A stretch of DNA of 64,000 bases, from contig OX291546.1 of the NCBI GenBank assembly GCA_946406115.1, positions 9,789,019 to 9,853,018 of the forward strand, written 5' to 3'. Under the pieces are notes generated by a model. The model searched no databases and had not been told where the DNA came from. It worked only from the letters and a program-made list of their open reading frames with translations. A program made the translations under genes and the position numbers. Source of the stretch: Apoda limacodes (lineage: Eukaryota > Arthropoda > Insecta > Lepidoptera > Limacodidae). This document shows, piece after piece, positions 11,819 through 22,386 of the stretch. Numbering within the stretch: position 1 is the stretch's first letter; every line of letters begins with the position of its first letter.

Positions 11819-12496
11819 CTGGAACAATTTACAAGAATATTATCTAAATTCATGAAAAGTTTGGTTGCAAGTGGCTGAGTCAATTCTTGCGTTTCAAATG
11901 AGGTGGCCGATGGTCGGACGCCAAAATGGTCGTAGAAATCCGTAATCAGTATTATGTATTATTTTAATGTACCTAATTAATTTTTTTTAAAGATAACAAA
12001 CAATAAATGGAGTACCTATAACTGCAGGTAAACCACATTAAAATGAATATAAGAAATACAAATTTTATGATCTAAAATAACAATGTAAAATGTTTAAACT
12101 TTTCTTATTATTATTATTTTTTATTTGAAACATTGACGATTATGTTTATATTTTTTGTGATGTGTATTAGTTATGCTGTTATCTAAACGTTTTAAAAAAA
12201 AATAACTATTGGGTTTCTTAAGTCAGATTCTTCTCGGTATAAATTTACATTATGAAACGGATAAAAAAATTGTATTTAATAACTTTGATTCAAAAGTGTT
12301 AGTTGAATAAATAGATTGACTTTGACTTTGTAGATATTTACTAATTAATATTAGGTTGATTCACGTGAGGATAATAGTTCATGTTCAGATCCTTGAACAC
12401 CCGATAATATCATACTATTAGGAATATCTTTTTCTATAGCCAACAGCAACATTGGGCGATAGGCGTCAGCGGTGTATCTAGGATTTCGATTTTTTT
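11819..12496. other. Upstream side of the short CTL copy, nothing recognised
   Basis: A first coding exon ending in one extra base is required upstream of 11818, but no convincing ATG-plus-donor candidate was found here or further right. Confidence 0.35.
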
Positions 12497-13093
12497 AACC
12501 GTCTTCAAAAGAAAAGGAGTTCGACCTGTGTGTTTGTAAGATGTATGTATATGTTTGTCCGTGATTATCTCGCTTTGGCTGAACCGATAAAGATGCGGTT
12601 TTCAGAAAAGTATTTGTTACATTGTAGGCAAGGTTTTGGTATACAACAAATGGATACCCATGGTTATCTTAACCTACATATAAATTTTATCTTTTTGAAG
12701 TCGGTTGTCGTTTATGTCAAAAAAGTTTGTTTTGTGAAGGAGGTATATAGGGACTGTTTTTGGGTCATCTTCCATACTATCCTCCTGGGTGGATCCGTGT
12801 TTTTTAACCTACTTTTGAGTGACGAATTAAAAGACGTAGGTACACTAAAAACATCCATACACGTCACAAAATTTTATACAATCATCATCATAAAAATTAA
12901 GACTTATATGGTTTTCTCATGGATGCCATTGTCAAAACTAGTCCAATCTGAAATTTGACTACACGGGAAGCACCAGCTTTCAAATAAAAAAAGAACCATC
13001 AAAATCGGGTCACCCAGTCGAAAGTTCTGAGGTAACAAACATAAAAAAAAATACAGTCAAATTGAGAACCTCCTCCTTTTTTGAATTCGGTTG
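12497..13093. repeat. Element with terminal inverted repeats of the 'accgacttcaaaaaggag' family
   Basis: Left end aaccgtcttcaaaagaaaag; right end ctccttttttgaattcggtt, its imperfect reverse complement. The interior (tttgtccgtgattatctcgc, ttttcagaaaagtatttgtt) is shared with 23925-24100. The 142-codon ORF inside shows no known domain and probably reflects the repeat. Confidence 0.6.
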
Positions 13094-15466
13094 AACAGAA
13101 AAATTTCCAAAGTTACTATCAATAAGATGTTAAGGCATTTGTACCTGAATTTGGTTTTACCACACTTTCCCTCATATTTGGTCGATAAACTTAAAAATCG
13201 TTACGTATTATAGTCACATCAAACATTTTTCAAATCATTTAATATAAGTAGCACAAAGACACTATCACTAAATCTTAATTCTGAATAGTCTTGTACTGAA
13301 CTAATGTAACAACATTCGTAAAGCGATCAGGATGGTATTATTCACGTAATGTGCGTAATGTACGCGTAGGTATTGGTAACAGGAAACTGGCTGATTAGGT
13401 ACAAATGTACTTAGGAATCCGTGTAAATATTTCGCAATAAGTTAGAACTCTGCCTAAAAATACTAATCCAGGCACGTCAACTACTATAGGAATCTGCTGC
13501 GGCCCGCTCCAGTTTTAAGTCAAAACAGTTCTCTGAGAAAAAACGGCTTAAAATACGACTACTCACTAGTTTGTAGGTACACTGATTGTTTAGTTTTAAT
13601 AGATTTATTTCGTAAATGTACACAAACGAGATAGAACTAATAGCTAAAAAATTGCACTAAGAATTAAAAGTAGATACCACCTACATTGTGTATTAGCACG
13701 TTGAACGCTACTTAAGTAAGCCCGTTCGAGCCGGGTAGAAATCATTATTCCCGTCATTTATTTATCTTAGTTAAAATCGACGCGAAACACTAGGAAATGG
13801 CTAAATTTAGGCATTTAATTCAATTTTTCACGATATTTTGTTTAGGATATTTAACGTCGGTCACCGGTGACCCCCGCGTGACCTGGTGATATAAAAAAAC
13901 TATGTAAGTCACTAATTGCTCGAAATTATTCACTTGTTAGTCACTTATTGCTTAAACTTAAATTCAACGCTTAAATGCATATTTTTGAACTTAGGTACTC
14001 ATTGATATTTTTTTGCTAGTCCTTTCTAAGGAGTAAATTGTTTCTCATAAATGGGTCAAAATACTTTTTGAGGCCTAAGTATAAAAACGTCCCTTGTTCA
14101 TTTTAACGCATATTTTTTTAGTTATTCGGATAATCTTCAAAAAACATATTATTTTCTAATTCAAAATGATATACGCATACCCGAATGATGACTTTTATTG
14201 AAATATTAGGGCTCAAAAAAAAACTATTGTTTGGTAACGCAATGAACATTATTTTTGTGGGGTCAAGGGGATTGGTAACGCAGTGGTAATTTGAGTACCA
14301 AATGAGCCTTTTTTTTGATAAAAAAACCTAGGAGGGTGAGGAAATTCATAATAAAAATTAAGGCCCGGTATAGAACGAACGTAAAACTGCTAGAAAAATA
14401 TTTTGAGACATCTACAATTTTATAGATGTTTATTTTTCATCTCTATTTTAGACACTAAAAATATTTTGGCCCAAATACCTCAATGTACTTAATTGTTTTC
14501 CATTTGTATTAAATAAACCCATAAATATGCATTTTTTTTCTTCTGGTCTAGGGTTTTCTCTTATTGCATAAAAAAATCGTATAAATTTTGATCGTTTTGA
14601 AATATTTAAAAACCAACCTCGTTAAGGTCGTTTTACAGGGCAACGCGGGTCACTTCTTTACCAGTTTATGTCAATATTAGTGCCCCGTGGCTTGTAATCG
14701 AAGTCTGAAGTGAACACCACTCATGGGTCACGGGTGTCCCCAATGGCCTGAACGGTTCATTATAGGGCCCACTATTGTTGTTCTGCCCTTAACGATATTT
14801 CATAATTATCGTCAGCTTTTGCCTCTAAATTTTATGTCTGTTTTAGTTTTCGGCACTAAACCAAGATATATTGTGCAAATGGGTAATTTAGGTACATAAT
14901 TATAGATTTTTGATAACTTTACTACAGCGCCGCCTATCAAATATAAGCAAAGCTATAAAACATTGTTAATGCAAGAGAAAAAATAAATCTACTGTGTAAG
15001 TATGACTTTAATCGGTCAAGTCGTTTAGGACTTACACTATATTCCGTATACTAAATTATGCTGCTGCCAAAAATGTTCATTTTGACTAATCTTATGTGAC
15101 TGCCGAGAAGGATCTAAGGGTGACGGTCAGTCTGTTTTATCGTCGGTGAAGGGGCCACCGATAGAAGCGATAGAGCCACCGGTCGTCGCGACGATCTCTC
15201 TTTCCAAACACGACGCGCAGAAGCTGGAATGTCCCTTGCAAGCACTACGTTTCATTCTTTCAAAATCCAAAATAAATTCACAAAACACGCGTCTATACCA
15301 CAAATTGGTATCTAACTGATCGCGAAAATATGTATGAAATGTTACAAAAATGAACCCACAAAAATCATCTCTATCTCGAGATGAACACTTTGAAGCTGCG
15401 GTGCCTTAGCAACTTTTTTTCGCTAGTATATGTACAATTATAACAAAAATTAGCAAAAAAATTAAC
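13094..15466. other. Intergenic, nothing recognised
   Basis: AT-rich sequence without long ORFs, splice-bounded conserved peptides or clear repeat ends. A first exon of the short CTL copy could be hidden here but is not visible. Confidence 0.35.
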
Positions 15467-15625
15467 CGGCCTTAAAAAGATGCACTAAAAAGGTTTCCAA
15501 ATGTCTGATCTGAATTACAGTTTAAAGTTGGTTTCCTGAAAGTGAAGTGTGTTGTAAACGTTAGGTACATAGACACTAACTTCAAACTGTAATTCAGATC
15601 AGATTTTCGAAAGTCGGTTAAAAAC
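15467..15625. repeat. Foldback element copy
   Basis: Left arm aaccggccttaaaaagatgc ... gatctgaattacagtttaaa; right arm ttcaaactgtaattcagatc ... gaaagtcggtt, its reverse complement with mismatches. Same family as the better preserved copy at 56849-57067. Confidence 0.7.
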
Positions 15626-15870
15626 GGCGCCAACCTACAAACCATTTTAGGCATTCCCATTTGGCATGAAGATACTTTGAGTCCCGGGGAAGGACATAGG
15701 CTACTTGAAAACGTCAAGTGTGAGTCGGTTTATTTGAATTAAAGAGTTGCCATTGAAATCCAACACTGATATCCGAATTTAGAGCGGGTGGAACCGCGGG
15801 CAAAAGCTAGTGACTGACCTAATAAATGTAAAGTTCTTATAATGTTATATATATATAGGAGTTATCATTG

Positions 15871-16134
15871 GTCATCCATTGTTACCCGCGTAACAGGGAA
15901 CTCCCCTCCTGGCGCTGTCTCACCTTCGGGTTCGAGACTCACGCCGGTCGAAGGGACACCCCCGAGAGCGACAACCCAAGCCGAGGCTTCCCCCGCGGGA
16001 AGCCCTTGAGCGTTGGGCGCTATATGGGCTGAGGCTCCTTCAGAGTCTCGCCCCAAAACCCCTGGAAGCAGTAATGGCTGCAACAGCCAACTGCATAGTC
16101 AGCTCAGAAAAAAAAAAAAAAAGTCATCCATTGT
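15871..16134. mobile_element. Short GC-rich retroposed insert with poly-A tail and 12-bp target-site duplication
   Basis: The 12-mer gtcatccattgt occurs at 15871-15882 and again at 16123-16134. Between them lie about 225 bp of GC-rich sequence ending in a run of A (16108-16122). This is the signature of target-primed reverse transcription of a polyadenylated RNA, inserted in plus orientation. The insert matches none of the other LINEs in this window and the family is not recognised. Confidence 0.75.
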
Positions 16135-16911
16135 GTCGTATGATGGATACTTCGAAACGCAAGCGACACCTGCAGTTAACTTCAGGGCACTTCGGCAGTC
16201 TCGGTGTCGTGCTCCAGGAGAAACAGATGCAAATTACTTACAGTAATGAGTAATTGCGGACGCGCGCGTACTGAGGAACTGTCATACGTTTTGATTGTAT
16301 TCATAGTCATAGAATTAAATTAATTTGTTATAAAATATTGTTAAGTGTTAGAATAGTAAAGACTAATTGGACTATAAATACCTGGTGTTAAAGAACTGTT
16401 AGTTAGTGCTAATTATAACTTAAGAACATTAAAACATTTTATAGTGATTGTATTTGTGCATAATTAATTTGATATCCCAATAATAATACAAAGCTATCGG
16501 AAAAAGAACAATCTCGGCCTCTTGACCCGTTAATATATAAATACTAGCTGGCCCGGCAGACGTTGTTCTGCCCTTAAAGTTGATGCGCTGTAGCACCATC
16601 AGTGTGCCTAGTGTGAGTTTTTAACGCTACTATCGCGTTCTCGGCAATCAAATACATGTATGAAAATGAAGGAGCGCCTCTAGGGGACTCGTTTCGAGAC
16701 TAATTTTTTCTCATAGGGCTTTTAATGAATACGCGAACGCGATTGTAGATTTACGAATACGCAAAAACTAACACTAAGCACATTGTTACAACCTAGGGTC
16801 ATCTATTACCCTCGGTTACACCCGTGGGGATTTCTATTAGAGACTTACCCAATCCGGACATATATGAGGATAAACTAAGTTACACTACCCGCGCCATCCG
16901 TTAGAAGTGTA
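16135..16911. other. Intergenic, dispersed-repeat fragments
   Basis: No gene seen. At about 16550-16580 is an 'actagctggcccggcagacg' type dispersed-repeat fragment. The sequence directly before 16912 has no homology to the LINE that follows. Confidence 0.4.
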
Positions 16912-19372
16912 TAGAACTCCAACGAGAATACCAGATATAGAGGACCATACAAGCTCCTTACTGGACCTTCTGCTGACTACACGTCCGGATGGATACTCCG
17001 TCTCAGTGGATGCGCCTCTTGGCTCCTCGGACCACTGTCTCATCCGGACTCGATTGTCATGCACACAACCCGATCCTTCTGGGCCAACTAATTGGCGTCG
17101 TGTGTGGCATTATAAGTCGGCAGACTGGGATGGATTGCGAGAATTTTATGCATCGTACCCGTGGAGGCAGATCTGCTATAGCTCAGAAGATCCTGACGTC
17201 TGCGCAGCCGCAGTCACTGAGACAATCCTCGCTGGTATGGAATGTTTCATTCCTAACCTGCGAGTAGCTGCCGGCGTCAAAAAACGACCGTGGTTTAATA
17301 GGCCTTGCAGAGAAGCTAAAATTCTTAAGCAAACTGCGTATGAGGCTTGGACCACGGCTCGTAATAATAGGGATCCGAATATTTCTGAGTTAAAACGCAA
17401 ATTAAATGCTGCCTCGAGGTTCAGTAAGAAAGCAACTGCCAGAGCAAAATTCCAATTCATCGGCAAAATAGGTGGGCGACTTGCGAGCTATCCTTCTGGG
17501 AGTCGTGCTTTCTGGTCGCTTGCTAAAGCTGCCGAGGGGAACTTCTGCCAGTCGTCATTACCACCACTGCGAAAGACCGATGGTGACTTGGCCCACAGTG
17601 CAAAAGAGAAAGCCGATCTATTGGGCAGTCTCTTTGCCTCTAACTCGAATGTGAACGACGAAGGCGCTGTACCACCTACTTTACCGTGGTGCGGTAAGAC
17701 CATGCCGGAAATCACTATAACACAGCGCGAGGTCCGGCGGGCGTTGCTTTCCCTAGACGTTCATAAGTCGAGTGGGCCAGACGGCATACCAGCAGTGGTG
17801 CTTAAGCAGTGTGCTCCTGAGTTATGTCCTGTACTCACGCGCCTCTTCACGCTTTCCTACCACACTAGGCAATTTCCGTCTTCATGGAAGACTGCAAATG
17901 TGCACCCGGTGCCCAAAAAGGGCGATAGATCAGATCCATCGAATTAAAGGCCTATCGCTATAACCTCTCTCCTCTCCAAGGTGATGGAGCGTGTGATCAA
18001 CACACAGCTTTTGAGATACCTAGAAAAACACGACCTGATCAGTGACCGTCAATATGGCTTTCGCCACGGTCGCTCAACTGGTGACCTTCTAGTGTATCTC
18101 ACACACCGATGGGCACTAGCCATTGAGAGTCAGGGGGAGGCATTGGCATGTAGCCTAGACATAGCGAAGGCGTTCGATCGGGTCTGGCACCGGGGTCTTC
18201 TATCGAAGTTGCCTTCTTACGGAGTGCCCGAGGGTTTGTGCAAATGGGTGGCTAGCTTTTTGTCCGGCAGAAGCATACGAGCCGTAGTTGACGGTAGTTG
18301 CTCTGATAGCATGGACATTAATGCTGGTGTCCCGCAAGGCTCTGTGCTGTCTCCTACGCTGTTTCTACTGCACATCAATGATATGTTGGACATCAACAAC
18401 ATACATTGCTATGCAGATGACAGTACTGGAGACGCTTATTACACGGGCCGTGCAAGCATCCCACGTTCCGTTGTGGAGGAAAAGCGTGAAGAACTTGTGT
18501 CTCAAATCGAGATCGGTCTGTCCAAGGTCTCTGACTGGGGGCGGGAAAACTTGGTCCGATTCAACCCTTCAAAGACACAAGTCTGCGCGTTCACCGCTAA
18601 GAAAACCCCATTTACTGTAGTCCCACAATTCCAGAACACTCCCCTCTCCATCTCCAAGAGCATTGGGATCCTTGGCGTTGACATCTCCAGCGATGTTCAG
18701 TTCCGAGATCATTTGCTAGGCAAGGTAAAGCTGGCGTCCAAAAAACTTGGTGTACTCAACAGAGCGAAGCAGTACTTCACGTCGGGGCAAAGGTTGCTAC
18801 TTTACAAGTCGCAAGTCCGGCCCCATATGGAGTACTGCTGCCATCTCTGGGCGGGTGCACCCGGATACCAGCTTGGCCCTTTTGACTCGGTTCAACGACG
18901 GGCTGTGAGAATTGTCGACGATCCCAAACTCACTTGCGGTATCGAACCCTTAAGTCTGAGGAGAGACTTTGCCTCCCTGTGTGTGTTCTACCGCTTGTAC
19001 AATGGATTGTGTTCTGAGGAATTGTTCGAAATGATGCCCACGGCTACTTTCTACCATCGCACCGCTCGCCATCGACAGGGAATTCATTCTCACACTTTGG
19101 AACCAAAATGGTCGCGAACAGTGCGGTTTCAGAGAAACTTCCTCCCGCGAACCCTTGGGTTGTGGAATGAGCTCCCTGCCAAGGTTTTCTCTAAGGACTA
19201 CAGTATGGGGTTCTTCAAAAAAGAAGTTATTAGATTTCTGAAGGGTCGGCAACGCGCGAGTGATGCCCCTGGTGTTGCAAGCGTCCATAGGCTACGGTGA
19301 CCGCTTACCATCAGGCGGACCGTAGGCTTGTTTGCCACCTTAGTGGTATAAAAAAAAAAAAAAAAAAAAAAA
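16912..19372 (+). mobile_element. 5'-truncated LINE, endonuclease end plus complete RT, one nonsense codon
   Basis: Second copy of the family represented intact at 51756-55372. It starts at the equivalent of residue 197 (PTRIPDIEDHTSSLLDL), keeps SSDHCLIRT of the endonuclease and a full RT with HKSSGPDGIP, LDIAKAFDRVWH, GVPQGSVLSPTLF and HCYADDSTG. It ends with ccaccttagtggtat and a poly-A run (about 19350-19372). The frame is open from 16907 to 19300 except for one TAA at 17945-17947, where the intact copy has TAC in NYRPIA. Truncation plus poly-A fits incomplete target-primed reverse transcription. No target-site duplication was found. Confidence 0.92.
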
Positions 19373-19489
19373 TGTTTACTTATGTCGATAAACTAACTTA
19401 AATCGCTATCTGTTAGAAATGTATGTAACTCTTAGCCAGCGCACGCCATGCAAAGCTCCCAGTCGGCATAGATGTATTTAAACCCTTAT
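19373..19489. other. Short flank between LINE tail and tandem array
   Basis: Nothing recognised; it may be the degenerate start of the array that follows. Confidence 0.3.
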
Positions 19490-20870
19490 TGCGCAAGTCC
19501 GAAGTCGCACTTGACTCTTTTTTTTGTTTTCTCAAAAACATTCCCCGGGTGTGCCTAACAACTTACCAAAATTTCATTATAATCGGTTCACCCTTATTGC
19601 CCTGTCCGACTCGCACTTGACCCTTTTTTCTTTCGCAGAAACCTGCCCTGGCATGTGCATAACAATTTATTAAAATTTCATTACAATCGGTTTACCCTTA
19701 TTGGCCTGTCCGACTCCCACTTTACCATTTTTTCTTTCGCGGAAACCTTCCCCGGCATGTGCATAACAACTTACTAAAATTTCATTATAATCGGTTCACC
19801 TTTATTGCGTGAGTCCGATTCGCACTTGACCCTGTCCGACTCGTACTTGACCCTTTTTTTCTTTCTCAACAAAACCTCCGGCGTGTGTAAAACAACTTAC
19901 CAAAATTTCATTACAATCGGTTCACGCTTATTCTCCTGTCCGACTGGCACTTGATCCTTTTTTTCTTTCGCAGAAACCTTCTCAGGCATGTGCATAACAA
20001 CTTACTAAAATTTCATTACAATCGGTTCACCCTTATTACCCTGTCCGACGCGCACTTGACCCTTTTTTTCTTTCGCAGAAACCTTCCCCCGCATGTGCAT
20101 AACAACTTACAAAAATTTCATTACAATCGATTCACCCTTATTGCCCTGTCCGACTCGCACGTGACCCTTTTTGTCTTTCGCAGAAAGCTTCCCCGACGTG
20201 TGCATAACAACTTACCAAAATTTAATTAAAATCGGTTTACCCTTTTTGCGCGAGTCCGACTCGCACTTGACCCTTTTTTGTCTTTTCAGAAACCTTTCCC
20301 GGCGTGTGCAAAACAACTTACAAAATTTCATTAAAATCGGCTTACCCTTTTTGCGCGAGTCCTACTTGCACGCGACCCTGTCTGACTCGCACTTGACCTT
20401 TTTTTTCTTTCTCAGGAACCTTCCCTGGCGTGTGCATAACTAACCAAAATTTCATTAAAATCGGTTTACCCTTAGTGCGCGAGTCCGACTCGCAGTTGAC
20501 CGTTTTTTTTTTCATAAAAACCTTGCCCTAACGCTAACAAACACAACAAAAAAAATTACCCGAATTGGTCCAGCCGTCTTCGAGTTTTTCTTAGTGCGCG
20601 AGTCCGACTCGCACTTGACTTTTTTTTTTCATACATATAAACCTTGCTCTAACAATAACGAACACAACAAAAAAAAAAAAACATCCAAATTGGTTCATTA
20701 CAATCGGTTTACCCTTATTGCGTAAGTCCGACTCGCACTTGACCTTTTTTATAACATGTTATAGCTTGCCTTAACAAAAACGGACACAACAAAAAAAGAA
20801 TTACCCAAATCGGTCTAGCCGTTCTCGAGTTTTAGTGAGACTAACGAACTGCAATTGATTTTTATTCATA
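19490..20870. repeat. Tandem array, period about 104 bp, roughly a dozen units
   Basis: Each unit reads roughly ctgtccgactcgcacttgac, then cctttttttctttcgcagaa, then accttccccggcatgtgcat, then aacaacttacaaaatttcat and tacaatcggttcacccttat. Units diverge by substitutions and small indels and become more degenerate towards 20870, where some carry extra gtccgactcgcac segments. Two single diverged units in opposite orientation occur at about 50180-50380. Short ORFs in the array (for example 19951-20443) are products of the periodicity, not genes. Confidence 0.85.
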
Positions 20871-20899
20871 TAGAAGAAGATAAATAGATAAATAAAAAA

Positions 20900-21020
20900 T
20901 TTCATATCAAAGATGCAGTCAAAAAATTAACCTCGAGCCAGGACTTGAACCTGCGACCTACATTTCATGTAAGGGTATGCTAATAATATATAATCTTTTG
21001 ACTGCATCTTTGATATGAAA
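20900..21020. repeat. Perfect 25-bp inverted repeat around a tRNA T-arm-like segment
   Basis: The 25 bases at 20900-20924 (core ttcatatcaaagatgcagtc) are exactly the reverse complement of 20996-21020. In the ~70-bp loop, read on the minus strand, is ggtcgcaggttcaagtcctg, resembling a tRNA T arm / pol III B box. It may be a tRNA-derived hairpin element; no full tRNA cloverleaf was found. Confidence 0.7.
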
Positions 21021-21124
21021 GTATTTCTTTCTTTTCTTAATGAATGGCAGTTATACTACTTCTATATTTATTTATATTGATGATATTATAGCCATGGATA
21101 TGGCATGTATAATATAATATATTT

Positions 21125-21245
21125 ATATTTTCTTCTAAGAACTTTCTTCAGGGAGTCATAAACGAAGAGAGTATTTATTTATATTGTATTTCTTACTTCT
21201 ATGAAGATTTTGTGTGTTTTTAAGATTGATGTACTAGGACTTTAT
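21125..21245 (+). repeat. Dispersed repeat, copy 1 (second copy at 42583-42715)
   Basis: Shares long near-identical blocks with 42583-42715: gggagtcataaacgaagaga, atattgtatttcttacttct, gaagattttgtgtgttt, aagattgatgtactaggact. Not coding. Confidence 0.75.
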
Positions 21246-22166
21246 AAGTCACGAGGAATTGTAGGATATGTAAAGATTTGCGCAATGCAATTAAATCCCG
21301 AACATACAAAGTCAAATTCGGACCGTGTCGTGAAATTATTAAAATTTCGGTATTATTTCGAGAACAGTGTTACCAAATTGATAACTGTCATTCCATAATA
21401 CAGGCAGTCTAAAGTATTTTTCAACATGCAATCGCTTGAAACTTTTGCAAAAATGATAGCAATTTTTTTTTTCCGTAGAACAGTAAGAGATGACACGAAA
21501 CGCAATGCAATCGCAATAGCTAAATATCACACCTCATGTAAATAAGTTCGTTATTATTAATTTGTAACAAACATTGGTTATAAACTTAAAGAAATCCCTT
21601 ACTTCTTGATATAATGGCACTAGCCGGTTTTTATCGTTCAATTTCTCGCAAATTTGGCAACGGTGTTACACTGACACGACATCCAGGAATGCAGGATAGA
21701 ATAGTATGAGATACCATGAAAAGAAGCGCAATCGCAATAGCTTAAAAACCATACCCTTGTATATAAGAATTATTTGATATAAAAACAAATATTTCAATAA
21801 AAGATTCTAAAAATTTACAGTTGATTGAAATGTGGAACAGTTAGAAAAAAATGGCAACATTAGCGCACACTGCGGTTTTTTTTTAACAATTGTTTGTTTT
21901 GTTTTCAGCTGTAAATCAAACACGGTGTGCTTTTTATTATATCCCCTTTTTGGTATACTTTTTTACTTTTCTCAGTGCCCTAAACTGTGAATTTTGATTA
22001 TAGTCTGTGGCACAGATAATGTCTGTGGTCAAAATCAAATAATTAGTGTATAGTGCTTTAATTGAAAATAAATTAATATTAATAAAATTATTAACCTAAA
22101 TTATACTTATGTCGTATCATAATACTACGTAACCCTAGATGAGTAGTAAAATTCAAAAAAATAATA
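21246..22166. other. Upstream region of the torsin-like gene
   Basis: AT-rich, with no defined promoter element that I can defend. The short ORFs on both strands look like chance. The torsin promoter and 5' UTR must lie here or be split by a 5' intron. Confidence 0.35.
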
Positions 22167-22386
22167 ATGTATTTCGCTAAAAATAATCATATCTCTTTTT
22201 CTGCAATATTTATTCTGCTGAATATTTTTAACCATATTGCTAGCGAATTGATCACTGCTTCATTGATTGGTGCAGCACTAGCTGCCGGAGCTGGCAGTTG
22301 GTACAAATGGGACACAATTGCAGACAATACCGTATGTCGATATATTGAGTGTTGTAACGCTGAATATGTGCCATACGATTTAAACA
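22167..22386 (+). CDS. Torsin-like gene, exon 1
   Basis: Codes for residues 1-73 plus one base. It holds the start ATG, the hydrophobic signal (SAIFILLNIFNHIASE) and the small-residue segment ASLIGAALAAGAGSWYKW typical of the torsin N-terminus. The donor is GTAAGT at 22387. Confidence 0.9.

Noticed and set aside
19951..20443. Plus-strand ORFs with repeated FFRRNLP / NNL motifs
   Set aside because: They follow the 104-bp tandem unit and shift frame between units; no start context or homology.
19490..20870. Possible CRISPR-like regularly spaced repeats
   Set aside because: The repeats are head-to-tail ~104-bp satellite units without unique spacers, in a eukaryotic genome.
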